From contig NZ_JNKI01000013.1 of the NCBI RefSeq assembly GCF_000702005.1, positions 21,282 to 85,281 of the forward strand: a stretch of DNA of 64,000 bases, in the 5' to 3' direction. Below are positions 43,744 to 52,669 of this stretch, piece by piece. The translations under genes and the position numbers were made by a program. Under the pieces are notes generated by a model. That model saw nothing but the letters and a program-made list of their open reading frames with translations, made no database searches and was not told the DNA's origin. Numbering within the stretch: position 1 is the stretch's first letter; the number at the start of each line of letters is the position of its first letter. The DNA comes from Selenomonas sp. ND2010 (lineage in GTDB: Bacteria > Bacillota > Negativicutes > Selenomonadales > Selenomonadaceae).

Positions 43744-43857
43744 CATTTTAATTCTTTGTCTACTGTAAATGTGTAAACTTACGTTTTTTTTCTTTTTCTG
43801 CTATACTATGCTATACTAATCATAAGATCCGAAGTGTTACAAAGGAGGACTTATAAT

Positions 43858-44325
43858 ATGGCTGAAGAACAAGCTGGACAGGAAAACGTCCCCACTAAAA
43901 ATACAAATGAACAAGAACTAGATCCAATCGTCACGCAAGCCCATGGCGTACAACAACAGGTAAAAATGGAAATTCTCAACATGATACATAGCGGCGAAAG
44001 TCCTTTCGACATCATCTATCATATTGCCAAACGGCTTGAAGACGTCTCCGGCGAACCAGGATATGCCAAATATGTCGAAGATCAGATTCGCGCCGTTTAC
44101 GGCTTTGCCTTGGAACACGTAAAGCCCATGAAGGATGAACTGCACGAAGTAGAAGAACGTCTCAAACGCATCGAAAAATCCTACGAAAACCCAGATTTCA
44201 CCGAAGAAGAACACATCCGTATCGGTTTTGCCATCAACCGTCACAAGAAAAATATCGAACGGCTAAAAGTCATGATTCAAAAGGCCGAGGCCGATCATGA
44301 CGACATGACTATCGTCAAAAATTAA
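43858..44325 (+). CDS. Hypothetical acidic coiled-coil protein, 155 residues
   Basis: Not recognised. A soluble protein with no cysteine, whose first 25 residues look disordered. The middle is helical (VKMEILNMIHSGESPFDIIY), and a long coiled-coil helix (about 90-150) is broken by a turn at ENPDFTEEEHIRIG. The ATG at 43858 follows AAAGGAGG by 9 nt. The upstream ATG at 43834 lies before this ribosome site. Two tandem TATACT boxes (10 bp apart, near 43801-43817) may give its promoter. It is followed by a strong terminator. Confidence 0.78.
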   Translation: MAEEQAGQENVPTKNTNEQELDPIVTQAHGVQQQVKMEILNMIHSGESPFDIIYHIAKRLEDVSGEPGYAKYVEDQIRAVYGFALEHVKPMKDELHEVEERLKRIEKSYENPDFTEEEHIRIGFAINRHKKNIERLKVMIQKAEADHDDMTIVKN

Positions 44326-44330
44326 CCGTC

Positions 44331-44362
44331 AAAAAAGGAGCGCATCATTGCGCTCCTTTTTT
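44331..44362. terminator. Bidirectional terminator
   Basis: AAAAAAGGAGCGC and GCGCTCCTTTTTT form a long stem with T runs on both strands, between two convergent genes. Confidence 0.93.
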
Positions 44363-44365
44363 GAC

Positions 44366-46981
44366 CTACAAATGATATTCCTGCTCAAATTTTGCTACTG
44401 CCTCTGGATTGATTGCCCGCAGGCGTTCCCGCAGTTCTTTCAGCTGGGCCCTTTCCTTGGCCAGCGGTGTGATATCCTCCATGACCAAATACAGAAGCGT
44501 CCGCATGTTCTCAACACAAATGATGCTGGCTCGAACCCGTATCCAAACAACGCGGCCATCACTGCAACAACGGCGAATCTCACCTTCGCAGCCAGTTTTC
44601 TTATTGGCTGCCTCATGAATCAACTGCCAAAATTTGTCGTGATCTTCTACCACAATCCGGTCCATAATCTGATTATCGGGACCATAAACCTTTTCCCGCG
44701 GGTCCCCAAACAATTTGAAATAGCCATCATTGACACGCAGGATTTCCAAACTGTTGCCCACGAGCTCATAAAGTCCGATAGCTCCGCCCGAACTGTTAAA
44801 CAACACGGTCAACTGCGCCGACATAGTCATCATATCTGCCGTATCATCCGTTCCCAGCGGCACTAGTACCGGTTCGTTGCTATACCCCTGGTCTACCAAA
44901 CCTTCATAGACGTCCACCGGCACCGGCTTGGAATAGAAAAACCCTTGAACGCATTCACAGCCAATCGTCCGCAAAAAATCAGCCTGTTGCTGGGTCTCAA
45001 CGCCCTCAGCAATAACCGGGATATGAAGCCACTTGGCCATGCGAACCACGGAATTCAATATATTGCCGCCACGGCCATTATCCTCTTTGTCACTGTCTGC
45101 CAAAAATTTGAGGTCAATCTTCAAAATGTCTACGGGCATATCCTTGAGCATATTGAGTGACGAATACCCGCTGCCAAAGTCATCCATCAAAATGGGGAAT
45201 CCCTTTCCCTGAAGCTGCTTAGCAATCTCGATAATCTGCTGCGGATTCTCCACATAAGCACTTTCCGTAAGCTCCAATTCCAGATAACGTGGTGGAATCC
45301 GATATTTCCGAATGAGATTCTCAAATACTTGAACGATATTGGGACTATACAAATCAATTCGCGATACGTTGACCGAAATCGGCAGAATCGGACGCCCCTT
45401 ATCCATATCTTCGCGCAGAAGCTGACAAGCCCGTTCCCAGACATATTTATCCAATTGGTAAATAAATCCGTTCTGCTCGAAAACTGGAATGAATTTTGCT
45501 GGCGAAATAAAGCCCAACTGGGGATGAAGCCAACGCACCAAAGCCTCAGCACCTACGACCTTTTCACTCATGAGTTCGTATTTCGGCTGTAAATAAACCA
45601 AAAATTCTCCCCGCTGCAATGACCCATGCATGTTATTTACAATAACCTGCTCGTTGACAATGCATTCGCGCATATCTTCATCGTATTCACCGCATAGCAC
45701 CAATCCATTATGCTGGGCGCGGGAAAGTCCCATCGATGCACGATCCAGCATAGTCGTAACGGAAAGCTCTGGATCCCGTACCGTATAAACACCAAAATAA
45801 AATTCAATCCGATAATCCAAAGCAAAGGATTCCGCTAGCATCTGCAGCGAGTGAATGAGATGTTCCCGCACATTATTCGCCGTCGGATAACAAAGCAGGA
45901 AATTATCCGCATAAAGCCGCCCATAAGCACAGGGCTCCAAGCGGATACTCTTCAGAAAATGCGCCACATATTTCAAAAGCTTATCGCCAATTTCCTCACC
46001 AAACAAGTCATTGATGACCTTGAACCGAGCAATGTTGAACCGCATGATTTCGAACTCCGTATGGGGATTCTCATCAAGGATTTCCGCCGTACGCCGGCAA
46101 AAAGCTTTCTTATTATATAACCCCGTCAAACGATCATGGCGAAGATTATACAAAAACGTCGCATGGGTCTGTTTAAGTGGCGACAGGTTCGTAATAACCG
46201 CATTGAATATCCCTACCCCTGATCGCTTGTCAAAAACATAACGACCACACTCCATGCACCAGATATAGCTGCCATCCTGGCGGCAAAGACGGTATTCCAC
46301 CTGATAGGTATCTGTTTTGAGAAGTTGCCGTTTGATTTCTTCCCGGCTGGGAACCAAATCATCGGCATGGATAATTCGCTGGATTTGTCCCTCAAGGCCC
46401 GCGCCAAAATCCGTACTTGACGCATAACCCAGCATTCGCCACAATTCCTCGCTGTAATAGTCAAGCGGCAGCCCCTTATCCGGGCGATACTGCACGTAGG
46501 CACAGTTAACATAGGAGGAAACCATGTCCACGATTTCTTCCATCGTGGATTCGTTTTCACCACCACGATTTAAAATCCGCGAACTTACCACCTGATACGT
46601 CAATTCCTGACGCATATCCCGCTGGAAGTGCATCCCACAGATCTGCCGGCCCACTTCGGTGTCACGGAAAATTACTAACACCTGATGCATGTTGCGCATG
46701 CGCTCATTCGTCGAATAAACCACATTGACCCGAACGGTGATACCTTCCTCCGTGTCACTTTCCACACATTTCATTTTGGTAACACGACAGGAATCGATAT
46801 CCTGATGCATCCTCCTCAGGAGTTGTTCTGCCTTTAGCTTCCCCGTCGCGTAGATCTCAGAATGAATACCAAAAAGAATGACATCCTCCGTAAATAATTT
46901 CTGGATGTCAACGATATTCCCAAACTCGTAGTATTCCCTCAATATTCTTTTCGTCAAGACGACGGTCTTGCTTTGGTCCAT
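44366..46981 (-). CDS. PAS-GGDEF(degenerate)-EAL-PAS signalling protein
   Basis: Predicted c-di-GMP phosphodiesterase, 871 residues, without membrane helices. Order: an N-terminal SnoaL/NTF2-like region (about 1-150), PAS (about 160-275), a GGDEF domain in which the catalytic GG(D/E)EF is replaced by YADNF (about 356), an EAL domain (about 430-690) with GAEALVRW, NVSRIDL, LELTES, MDDFGSGYSSL and AEGVET all present, and a last PAS domain (about 735-850). The EAL catalytic residues look complete, so degradation of c-di-GMP is expected; the GGDEF part is probably regulatory. The start at 46981 has AAGGA 9 nt upstream. The gene fits the motile lifestyle. Confidence 0.93.
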   Translation of the reverse strand: MDQSKTVVLTKRILREYYEFGNIVDIQKLFTEDVILFGIHSEIYATGKLKAEQLLRRMHQDIDSCRVTKMKCVESDTEEGITVRVNVVYSTNERMRNMHQVLVIFRDTEVGRQICGMHFQRDMRQELTYQVVSSRILNRGGENESTMEEIVDMVSSYVNCAYVQYRPDKGLPLDYYSEELWRMLGYASSTDFGAGLEGQIQRIIHADDLVPSREEIKRQLLKTDTYQVEYRLCRQDGSYIWCMECGRYVFDKRSGVGIFNAVITNLSPLKQTHATFLYNLRHDRLTGLYNKKAFCRRTAEILDENPHTEFEIMRFNIARFKVINDLFGEEIGDKLLKYVAHFLKSIRLEPCAYGRLYADNFLLCYPTANNVREHLIHSLQMLAESFALDYRIEFYFGVYTVRDPELSVTTMLDRASMGLSRAQHNGLVLCGEYDEDMRECIVNEQVIVNNMHGSLQRGEFLVYLQPKYELMSEKVVGAEALVRWLHPQLGFISPAKFIPVFEQNGFIYQLDKYVWERACQLLREDMDKGRPILPISVNVSRIDLYSPNIVQVFENLIRKYRIPPRYLELELTESAYVENPQQIIEIAKQLQGKGFPILMDDFGSGYSSLNMLKDMPVDILKIDLKFLADSDKEDNGRGGNILNSVVRMAKWLHIPVIAEGVETQQQADFLRTIGCECVQGFFYSKPVPVDVYEGLVDQGYSNEPVLVPLGTDDTADMMTMSAQLTVLFNSSGGAIGLYELVGNSLEILRVNDGYFKLFGDPREKVYGPDNQIMDRIVVEDHDKFWQLIHEAANKKTGCEGEIRRCCSDGRVVWIRVRASIICVENMRTLLYLVMEDITPLAKERAQLKELRERLRAINPEAVAKFEQEYHL

Positions 46982-47151
46982 CAACATGCGTCCTTTCGGT
47001 GGTTTGAACAGCTGAACCCGTCAAGATAACCAGCTGCTATCAATTAACAATAATTATAGCATAATTCTTTTAAAAAATGTTAATAAATGTTACAAAAGTA
47101 GATTAATTAATACATTTTCACCGAAAACACCTCATACTATTTTCCTGCCAA

Positions 47152-47190
47152 TAAAAAAAAAGCCCTTCCGATTTATTCGGAAAGGCTTCC
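47152..47190 (-). terminator. Terminator of the 3D-domain gene
   Basis: GCCTTTCCG and CGGAAGGGC arms, followed by nine T on the minus strand. Confidence 0.9.
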
Positions 47191-47205
47191 CTTTTAAATT
47201 GACAA

Positions 47206-48024
47206 TCAGTCTAATACGTAGACCTGTACGTCGCGACGACCAAAGTTCATGCACTCACTATAAGTTTCCATGCAAAGGTCGATGCGTTCCCCACGGATTG
47301 CTCCGCCCGTATCCGCAGCGATGGCAATGCCATACCCCGGAATATACACGCGGGAACCCAGCGGGATAACGCGCGGGTCAACGGCAACCACACCACGCGT
47401 AGCAGGAATCCCCATCGCCGTAAGGCCTTCAGGGCTGCCATCCGTCGGCAGGTATGCTGTTGCTTCCATCGTATAGACCGCGCGATAGCTCGTCGAGCCA
47501 TTCTCCGTCTGTACTTTGGGTTTCATCATCTCTTCACGCTTCAGAGCCAATGCCTGAAGTTTAGCGGCATTGTCTTTAACAACTATGTCTAAGTTCTCCT
47601 CAATTTTCGTATCCAGCCCTGGAGCCGCCTCCACGTCTTCCAGGTTGTAGCCCAACTCGATCAGGGCGTCACCTACGGTCTGTTTGCTGGTCATAACTTC
47701 CTTTTTCTGACCTTCGTACGATACAGTTACCGGGACCGCACGGTAAACTGTGATTTTCGTGTTCTTATCATTGATTTTTTCCATATGGAATTCGTCATTG
47801 GCGCTAAGTTTCACGCCAGCCCGGGCAAGGATGTAATCCGGGCTCGTATGGGTAGTATTGGTAGTAATGGTACGTCCATCCACTTCGATGGATACCTGGT
47901 GAATATTCGTTGGAATCGTATTGCGGGTAAAACCCGTGGTCATCATCATCATGGCTGCCAGCATTAAGCACAGCACCAATTTCTTTTCTTTTTTGTTGAA
48001 TGTAATAAGTTTCTTTAAACTCAT
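47206..48024 (-). CDS. YabE-like 3D-domain cell-wall protein
   Basis: Exported 272-residue protein. It has a basic start, a hydrophobic signal segment (about 14-33), and one or two ubiquitin-like DUF348 domains (about 40-150: VSIEVDGRTITTNTTH, VTVSYEGQKKEVMTSKQTVGDAL). The C-terminal 3D domain (about 185-272) has the three Asp residues in AVDPRVIPLGSRVYI, AADTGGAI and RIDL. Such DPBB-fold domains act on peptidoglycan as lytic transglycosylases. The order metG-tatD-yabE is that of Bacillus. A strong promoter sits upstream and a terminator follows, so it is separate from tatD. Confidence 0.92.
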   Translation of the reverse strand: MSLKKLITFNKKEKKLVLCLMLAAMMMMTTGFTRNTIPTNIHQVSIEVDGRTITTNTTHTSPDYILARAGVKLSANDEFHMEKINDKNTKITVYRAVPVTVSYEGQKKEVMTSKQTVGDALIELGYNLEDVEAAPGLDTKIEENLDIVVKDNAAKLQALALKREEMMKPKVQTENGSTSYRAVYTMEATAYLPTDGSPEGLTAMGIPATRGVVAVDPRVIPLGSRVYIPGYGIAIAADTGGAIRGERIDLCMETYSECMNFGRRDVQVYVLD

Positions 48025-48064
48025 TGAAAGCCCCCTTTTAAATTCGCGTGAAGAACTTCAAGAA

Positions 48065-48094
48065 GTATACCATGTGGCAAACTTGATTGTCAAA
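48065..48094 (-). promoter_or_regulatory. Promoter of the 3D-domain gene
   Basis: TTGACA (48089-48094) and TATACT (48065-48070), 18 bp apart. The leader is only about 35 nt, too short for a ydaO-type riboswitch of the kind often found before such genes. Confidence 0.65.
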
Positions 48095-48149
48095 TCCAAC
48101 GTATCTATTCTCCCACTTTACGCTGAAAATAAGCTGAAAAATGGGAATA

Positions 48150-48194
48150 GAAAAGTGGTGGAGGCCTCTTTCGTGAGGTTGTCCACCACTTTTG
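48150..48194 (-). terminator. Hairpin after tatD
   Basis: AAAAGTGGTGGA and TCCACCACTTTT form a perfect 12-bp stem, followed by CTATTC rather than a long T run on the minus strand. Confidence 0.65.
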
Positions 48195-48218
48195 CTAAAA
48201 AACCATGATTTTTAGGGG

Positions 48219-48992
48219 TTAAAGCCCATATAATTCCTCCGCATTATGTGAGGTTTGTTTTGCCACGATTTCCATCGAAATGCCCTTGATTTCGGCTACT
48301 TTCGCAGCCACAAACCGAACATACGCTGGTTCATTTTGTTTGCCGCGCATAGGGACCGGAGCCATATAAGGGGCATCCGTCTCTATCAGCAGGCGCTCCA
48401 ACGGGAATTTCTGAACGATTTCCGGCAGCTTGGCAGCATTTTTAAAGGTCAGCGGGCCATCCACACCAATGTACCAGCCCAATTTCAAAAGCTCTTGCGC
48501 CATTTCCCAACTTCCTGAAAAGCAGTGCATGACTCCGCAAATTCCCTTGCCTTCCCGCTTGATGATGGAAAGAGTATCCCCATGCGCATCCCGGTCATGG
48601 ACGCAAACTGGCAGATGAAGCTGACGGGCCAAATCGAGCTGATGAATAAACACCTGCTGCTGCAGCTGGCGTTTCTCCTGGTCTTTTTCCCAGTAATAAT
48701 CCAAGCCGATTTCGCCAATGGCCACGACTCGCGGCTGTTTCGTCCAAGCTGCCAACTGATCATCTTCACGGCTTGACAGCAAAAAAGCCTCTTCAGGATG
48801 AATGCCGACTCCAGCATAAACGCCCTCATAGGCCACTGCCAGTTCCACCGCTTTCGCAGAGGATTCCAACGTGTCGCCCATATTGATGATACGCGTCACG
48901 CCGTTTTCCCGAGCTCGTTCGATTGCTTCCTGCTCATGCCCGCAAAATTTTGCATCATTCAGATGCGTATGCGTATCGACAAACTCTATCAT
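48219..48992 (-). CDS. tatD: TatD-family metal-dependent DNase
   Basis: TIM-barrel hydrolase of the TatD/YcfH/YabD family (3'-5' DNase activity in characterised members). Metal ligands are in DTHTHLND (7-14), GIGLDYY-like GEIGLDYYW, VCVHDRDAH, HCFSG and ETDAPYM. 257 residues. It overlaps metG by 4 nt (ATGA), the same pair as metS-yabD of Bacillus. Confidence 0.95.
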   Translation of the reverse strand: MIEFVDTHTHLNDAKFCGHEQEAIERARENGVTRIINMGDTLESSAKAVELAVAYEGVYAGVGIHPEEAFLLSSREDDQLAAWTKQPRVVAIGEIGLDYYWEKDQEKRQLQQQVFIHQLDLARQLHLPVCVHDRDAHGDTLSIIKREGKGICGVMHCFSGSWEMAQELLKLGWYIGVDGPLTFKNAAKLPEIVQKFPLERLLIETDAPYMAPVPMRGKQNEPAYVRFVAAKVAEIKGISMEIVAKQTSHNAEELYGL

Positions 48993-50923
48993 TTTACGAT
49001 AGCTCCTACCGGCATATCCACGGACAGAACTTTTAAATCCTCTCCTGCCGATGCAGCCAGAACCATACCATGCGAAACAACGCCACGGATTTTCGCCGGC
49101 TTAAGGTTTACCACCATGACGACATTTTTGCCGATGAGATCAGCCGGAGCATAGTGTTTGGCAATTCCCGATACCAGCTCACGCTGTTCTGTGCCTAAAT
49201 CCACCTTGAGTTTCAGCAGTTTCTCCGTTTCCGGAACTGGCTCAGCCTCCAAGACTTTGACGACACGAAGCTGTACCTTGCTAAATTCATCAAAAGTAAC
49301 TTCGCCGCTGTCTGCCTTCTTTTCTGCCTTCTTCTCTTTTTTCTGTTTTGGCTGTTTGGCCGGTTTCGGCTGTTCCTCTTTCTCCACTTCAATGCGCGGG
49401 AAGAGCTGTTCCGGCGTACCAACCTTGAGATCCGCCGGCGTGCCGCCCCACGCACGAATGTCATCAAGCTGTACCTCGGCAAAAGCCTGGGGCAGGTTGA
49501 GCTGCTGCCAAATGCGCTCAGCCGTAATTGGCATAAACGGTTCAATCAGCACGCTGATATGACGCAGGGATTCCACGAGATTGTACATGACGTTCGCCAG
49601 TTCCTGTTTCTTCGTTTCATCCTTTGCCAAGGCCCATGGTGCCGTTTCGTCAATATACTTGTTGGCACGACTGATAAAGGCCCAAACCTTCTTGATGGTA
49701 AGGGACAATTCCATCTTCTGCATGTTCTCATCAAAGAACTTAACCGTTTCCGCAGCATCAGCCTTCAGGGACTTATCGATTTCACTCTCTCCCTGCGGGG
49801 ATAACACGACGCCGTCCTGGAACTTGCCAATCATATTTAAGGTACGATGCAGCAGATTGCCCAAATCGTTAGCCAAATCGCTGTTGATGCGCTGGATAAG
49901 GGCATCACGCGAGAAGTTGCCATCCTGTCCCAAATTGATTTCGCGGAGCAGGAAATAGCGAATAGCATCTGCGCCGAACTCATCGATAAGGCCAATCGGA
50001 TCCACTACGTTGCCCTTCGATTTGGACATCTTATCGCCATCGACAATCAACCAGCCGTGTCCATAGACTTTCTTCGGCAGTGGCAAATCCAGTGCCATCA
50101 AGATACACGGCCAGATGATGGTATGGAAACGGACGATTTCTTTACCGACCAAGTGCAGATCTGCCGGCCAGAACTTGTTGAACTTCTCCGGATCATCGAG
50201 GAACCCGATTGGCGTCAAATAGTTCGTCAGTGCATCGAACCAAACATAGATAACGTGTTTTTCATCGATAGGAACGGGAATGCCCCAGTCAAAAGACGTA
50301 CGCGAAATGCAGAGGTCCTCCAAGCCCTGTTTGATGAAATTGATCATCTCATTGCGGCGGGAAGCTGGCTGAATGAAATCCGGATGCGTCTCGATATAAT
50401 CAAGGATTTTATCCTGATAGTTGCTCATTTTGAAGAAGTATGCTTCTTCCGCCACCTCCTGAACGGGGCGATGGCAATCCGGGCAACAGCCATTTTCATC
50501 GAGCTGGTGCTCCGTCCAGTAACTCTCACACGGCGTGCAATAAAGGCCTTTGTAGGAACCTTTATAGATATCCCCCTTGGCGTAAATACGGCGGAAGATT
50601 TCCTGGACCACTTTCTCATGACGTTTCTCTGTCGTGCGGATGAAATCATCGTTGCTGATGTTCAAGCGTTTCCAGAGATTCTGGAAGCCGGCAACGATTT
50701 TATCCGTATACTCGATTGGCTTAATTCCCTGTTCTTCTGCTTTCTCCTGGATTTTCTGACCATGTTCATCCGATCCGGTCAGAAAGAACACATCTTCACC
50801 AGCTAAACGATGAAAACGAGCAATGGAATCCGCAATCGTCGTGCAATACGCATGACCGATGTGCAACTTCGCACTCGGATAATAAATCGGTGTCGTAATG
50901 TAAAATGTTTTTTTCTCTGTCAT
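48989..50923 (-). CDS. metG: Methionyl-tRNA synthetase
   Basis: Charges tRNA-Met. Class I signatures are HIGH (21-24) and KMSKS (about 298-302). The connecting domain has CxxC pairs for zinc (CTPC and CCPDC). A Lys-rich linker (about 510-540) leads to a C-terminal tRNA-binding domain (about 540-644) used for dimerisation. 644 residues is usual for the bacterial type with that domain. The promoter has a palindrome shared with the thioesterase gene at 63 kb. Confidence 0.97.
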   Translation of the reverse strand: MTEKKTFYITTPIYYPSAKLHIGHAYCTTIADSIARFHRLAGEDVFFLTGSDEHGQKIQEKAEEQGIKPIEYTDKIVAGFQNLWKRLNISNDDFIRTTEKRHEKVVQEIFRRIYAKGDIYKGSYKGLYCTPCESYWTEHQLDENGCCPDCHRPVQEVAEEAYFFKMSNYQDKILDYIETHPDFIQPASRRNEMINFIKQGLEDLCISRTSFDWGIPVPIDEKHVIYVWFDALTNYLTPIGFLDDPEKFNKFWPADLHLVGKEIVRFHTIIWPCILMALDLPLPKKVYGHGWLIVDGDKMSKSKGNVVDPIGLIDEFGADAIRYFLLREINLGQDGNFSRDALIQRINSDLANDLGNLLHRTLNMIGKFQDGVVLSPQGESEIDKSLKADAAETVKFFDENMQKMELSLTIKKVWAFISRANKYIDETAPWALAKDETKKQELANVMYNLVESLRHISVLIEPFMPITAERIWQQLNLPQAFAEVQLDDIRAWGGTPADLKVGTPEQLFPRIEVEKEEQPKPAKQPKQKKEKKAEKKADSGEVTFDEFSKVQLRVVKVLEAEPVPETEKLLKLKVDLGTEQRELVSGIAKHYAPADLIGKNVVMVVNLKPAKIRGVVSHGMVLAASAGEDLKVLSVDMPVGAIVK

Positions 50924-50982
50924 GGAAAATGATCCTCCTTATAATAACCCGCTAATGATTCGGGTTTTCGTCTATCTTTTCT

Positions 50983-51023
50983 ATTATAACGCCATTGCTG
51001 CCATTTTGCCAAAGGCAAAATGG
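50983..51023 (-). promoter_or_regulatory. metG promoter with 23-bp palindrome
   Basis: TATAAT at 50983-50988 and TTGGCA at 51007-51012 (18-bp spacing). The -35 lies within the perfect palindrome CCATTTTGCC-AAA-GGCAAAATGG (51001-51023). The same promoter, core palindrome and 26.5-bp centre spacing recur at 63730-63768. Confidence 0.65.
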
Positions 51024-51059
51024 CCCATCAGCATTATTCTGAAAAATCCCTGTTCTCGT

Positions 51060-51920
51060 TTATTCTGCTTCATCCGCCAGCATCGCCTGATATACGTCCC
51101 GCCGGCTAATTCCCAATCTCTTGGCCGTTTCCCGCATAGCCGACTTCTTATCCAAACCGGCTGCCATCAATTGCTGGCAAAGAATTACTGGGTCCTTGGG
51201 CAGCGTATCTTCTTCCATGCTGCACGTCTCTTCACTGGCACCTTCCACCAAAATGACATATTCTCCCCGCGGGTCATTTTCCTGATAATATGCCAAAAGT
51301 TCCTGCAAGCTGCCACGGCGAAATTCCTCAAATTTCTTGGTAAGCTCTCGTCCCAGCACCGCCCGGCGATTCCCCAGTTCAGACTCGAGTTGCTTGAGCG
51401 TTGCCTTCAGATGATGCGGTGCCTCATAGAAAATCAAGGTTCCCTCATAGCCCTTGACTCGTGTCAAGGTTTCCTGCTGTTTTTTTGCCGTCTTGGGCAA
51501 AAAGCCCACAAATGTGAACAGCGTCGTATCCAGCCCCGAGCAAATCAGTGCCGAAAGGCCGGCATTACATCCGGGCAATGGAGACACGCGAAGCCCCGCC
51601 GCAATGGCCAATTCCGCCAAATGACTGCCAGGATCGCAAATCCCCGGCAGCCCTGCATCACTGACACAGACCAAGTCATGGCCCTGCTGCAGGTATTCGA
51701 TAAGTTCTGGTCCTTTGGTAAATTTATTATGTTCGTGATAACTCGTCAGCTTCGTATGAATATCAAAATGCGTCAACAGCTGCCGCGTGTGCCGTGTATC
51801 CTCAGCTGCGATCAAGTCCACTTCCCCCAGCATTCGCACCGCACGGTAAGTCATATCTTCCAAATTGCCGATTGGCGTTGCGCACAGATACAGCGTGCCC
51901 CTCTTCTCTTCCGTTGTCAT
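51060..51920 (-). CDS. rsmI: 16S rRNA 2'-O-methyltransferase RsmI
   Basis: Methylates the ribose of C1402 in 16S rRNA. Tetrapyrrole-methylase fold with LYLCATPIGNLEDMT near the start, AAEDTRHTR, DAGLPGICDPG and PLPGCNAGLSAL, all typical. 286 residues. A small C-terminal helix-turn-helix-like tail (RLGISRRDVYQAML) is also usual. It overlaps trmN6 by 4 nt. Confidence 0.96.
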   Translation of the reverse strand: MTTEEKRGTLYLCATPIGNLEDMTYRAVRMLGEVDLIAAEDTRHTRQLLTHFDIHTKLTSYHEHNKFTKGPELIEYLQQGHDLVCVSDAGLPGICDPGSHLAELAIAAGLRVSPLPGCNAGLSALICSGLDTTLFTFVGFLPKTAKKQQETLTRVKGYEGTLIFYEAPHHLKATLKQLESELGNRRAVLGRELTKKFEEFRRGSLQELLAYYQENDPRGEYVILVEGASEETCSMEEDTLPKDPVILCQQLMAAGLDKKSAMRETAKRLGISRRDVYQAMLADEAE

Positions 51921-52669
51921 TCTTTCCCTTCCTCCATGCCATAAATCTGCAGGATTTCTTCTGTATAACTGCCATCTTCCCGATGAACAATGAGTGGCGG
52001 CAATACCTTCAGCCCGCCAGGAGCAGCACCTACCACAGCTTCAATCAGCATCATATTCGGAGCCTTACCGTCTTTCGGTTGAACCATCTGCAGTCTTTTG
52101 GGTTCCATCTGATGCTCATGGAGACTTACGATAATTTCTCCCAGCCGTTCCGGCAAATGAACCATGGCGAACCTGCCTCCAAAACGCAGGGCAAAACGCG
52201 CCGCCCGGACCACGTCATCGAGCGTAGCCGTAAACTCATGACGGGCTCTGGCAACACCTGACATTTGATTGACCTGTCCATGCGCTACAGGGCGGTACGG
52301 AGGGTTGGCAACAACCACATCAAAAGATTCCGGGGCATAAAGCTCCCGGATTTGACGATAATCGCCAGCTTTCACAAAAATCTTCTCATCGAGTTCATTC
52401 ATCCAAACATTACGGGCCGCTACATCCGCCATGACTTCGTTCAGTTCAATGGCATCGACACGGGCTACTTCATCCGCAATCAACAAGGGAATCACACCTG
52501 TCCCCGTCCCCAAATCCAAGACCCGCTGCCGGCTTTTCCACGATAAAAAGTGGGCGAGCAGCACTGCATCCAGCGAAAAGCAGAATTCCTGCGTATTCTG
52601 GATGATGTGCCGCCCGCTCCTCATCAAATCGTCAAGCCGTTCATTTTCTTTCAGGCTGACGTCTCTCAT
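51917..52669 (-). CDS. trmN6: tRNA1(Val) (adenine37-N6)-methyltransferase-like protein
   Basis: SAM-dependent methyltransferase of the TrmN6/YfiC/YabB family. Motif I is VLDLGTGTGVIPLL and the catalytic NPPY motif is in VVANPPYRP. 250 residues. The same gene (yabB) holds this place in the Bacillus cluster. Overlaps its neighbours by 4 nt on both sides. Confidence 0.9.
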   Translation of the reverse strand: MRDVSLKENERLDDLMRSGRHIIQNTQEFCFSLDAVLLAHFLSWKSRQRVLDLGTGTGVIPLLIADEVARVDAIELNEVMADVAARNVWMNELDEKIFVKAGDYRQIRELYAPESFDVVVANPPYRPVAHGQVNQMSGVARARHEFTATLDDVVRAARFALRFGGRFAMVHLPERLGEIIVSLHEHQMEPKRLQMVQPKDGKAPNMMLIEAVVGAAPGGLKVLPPLIVHREDGSYTEEILQIYGMEEGKE

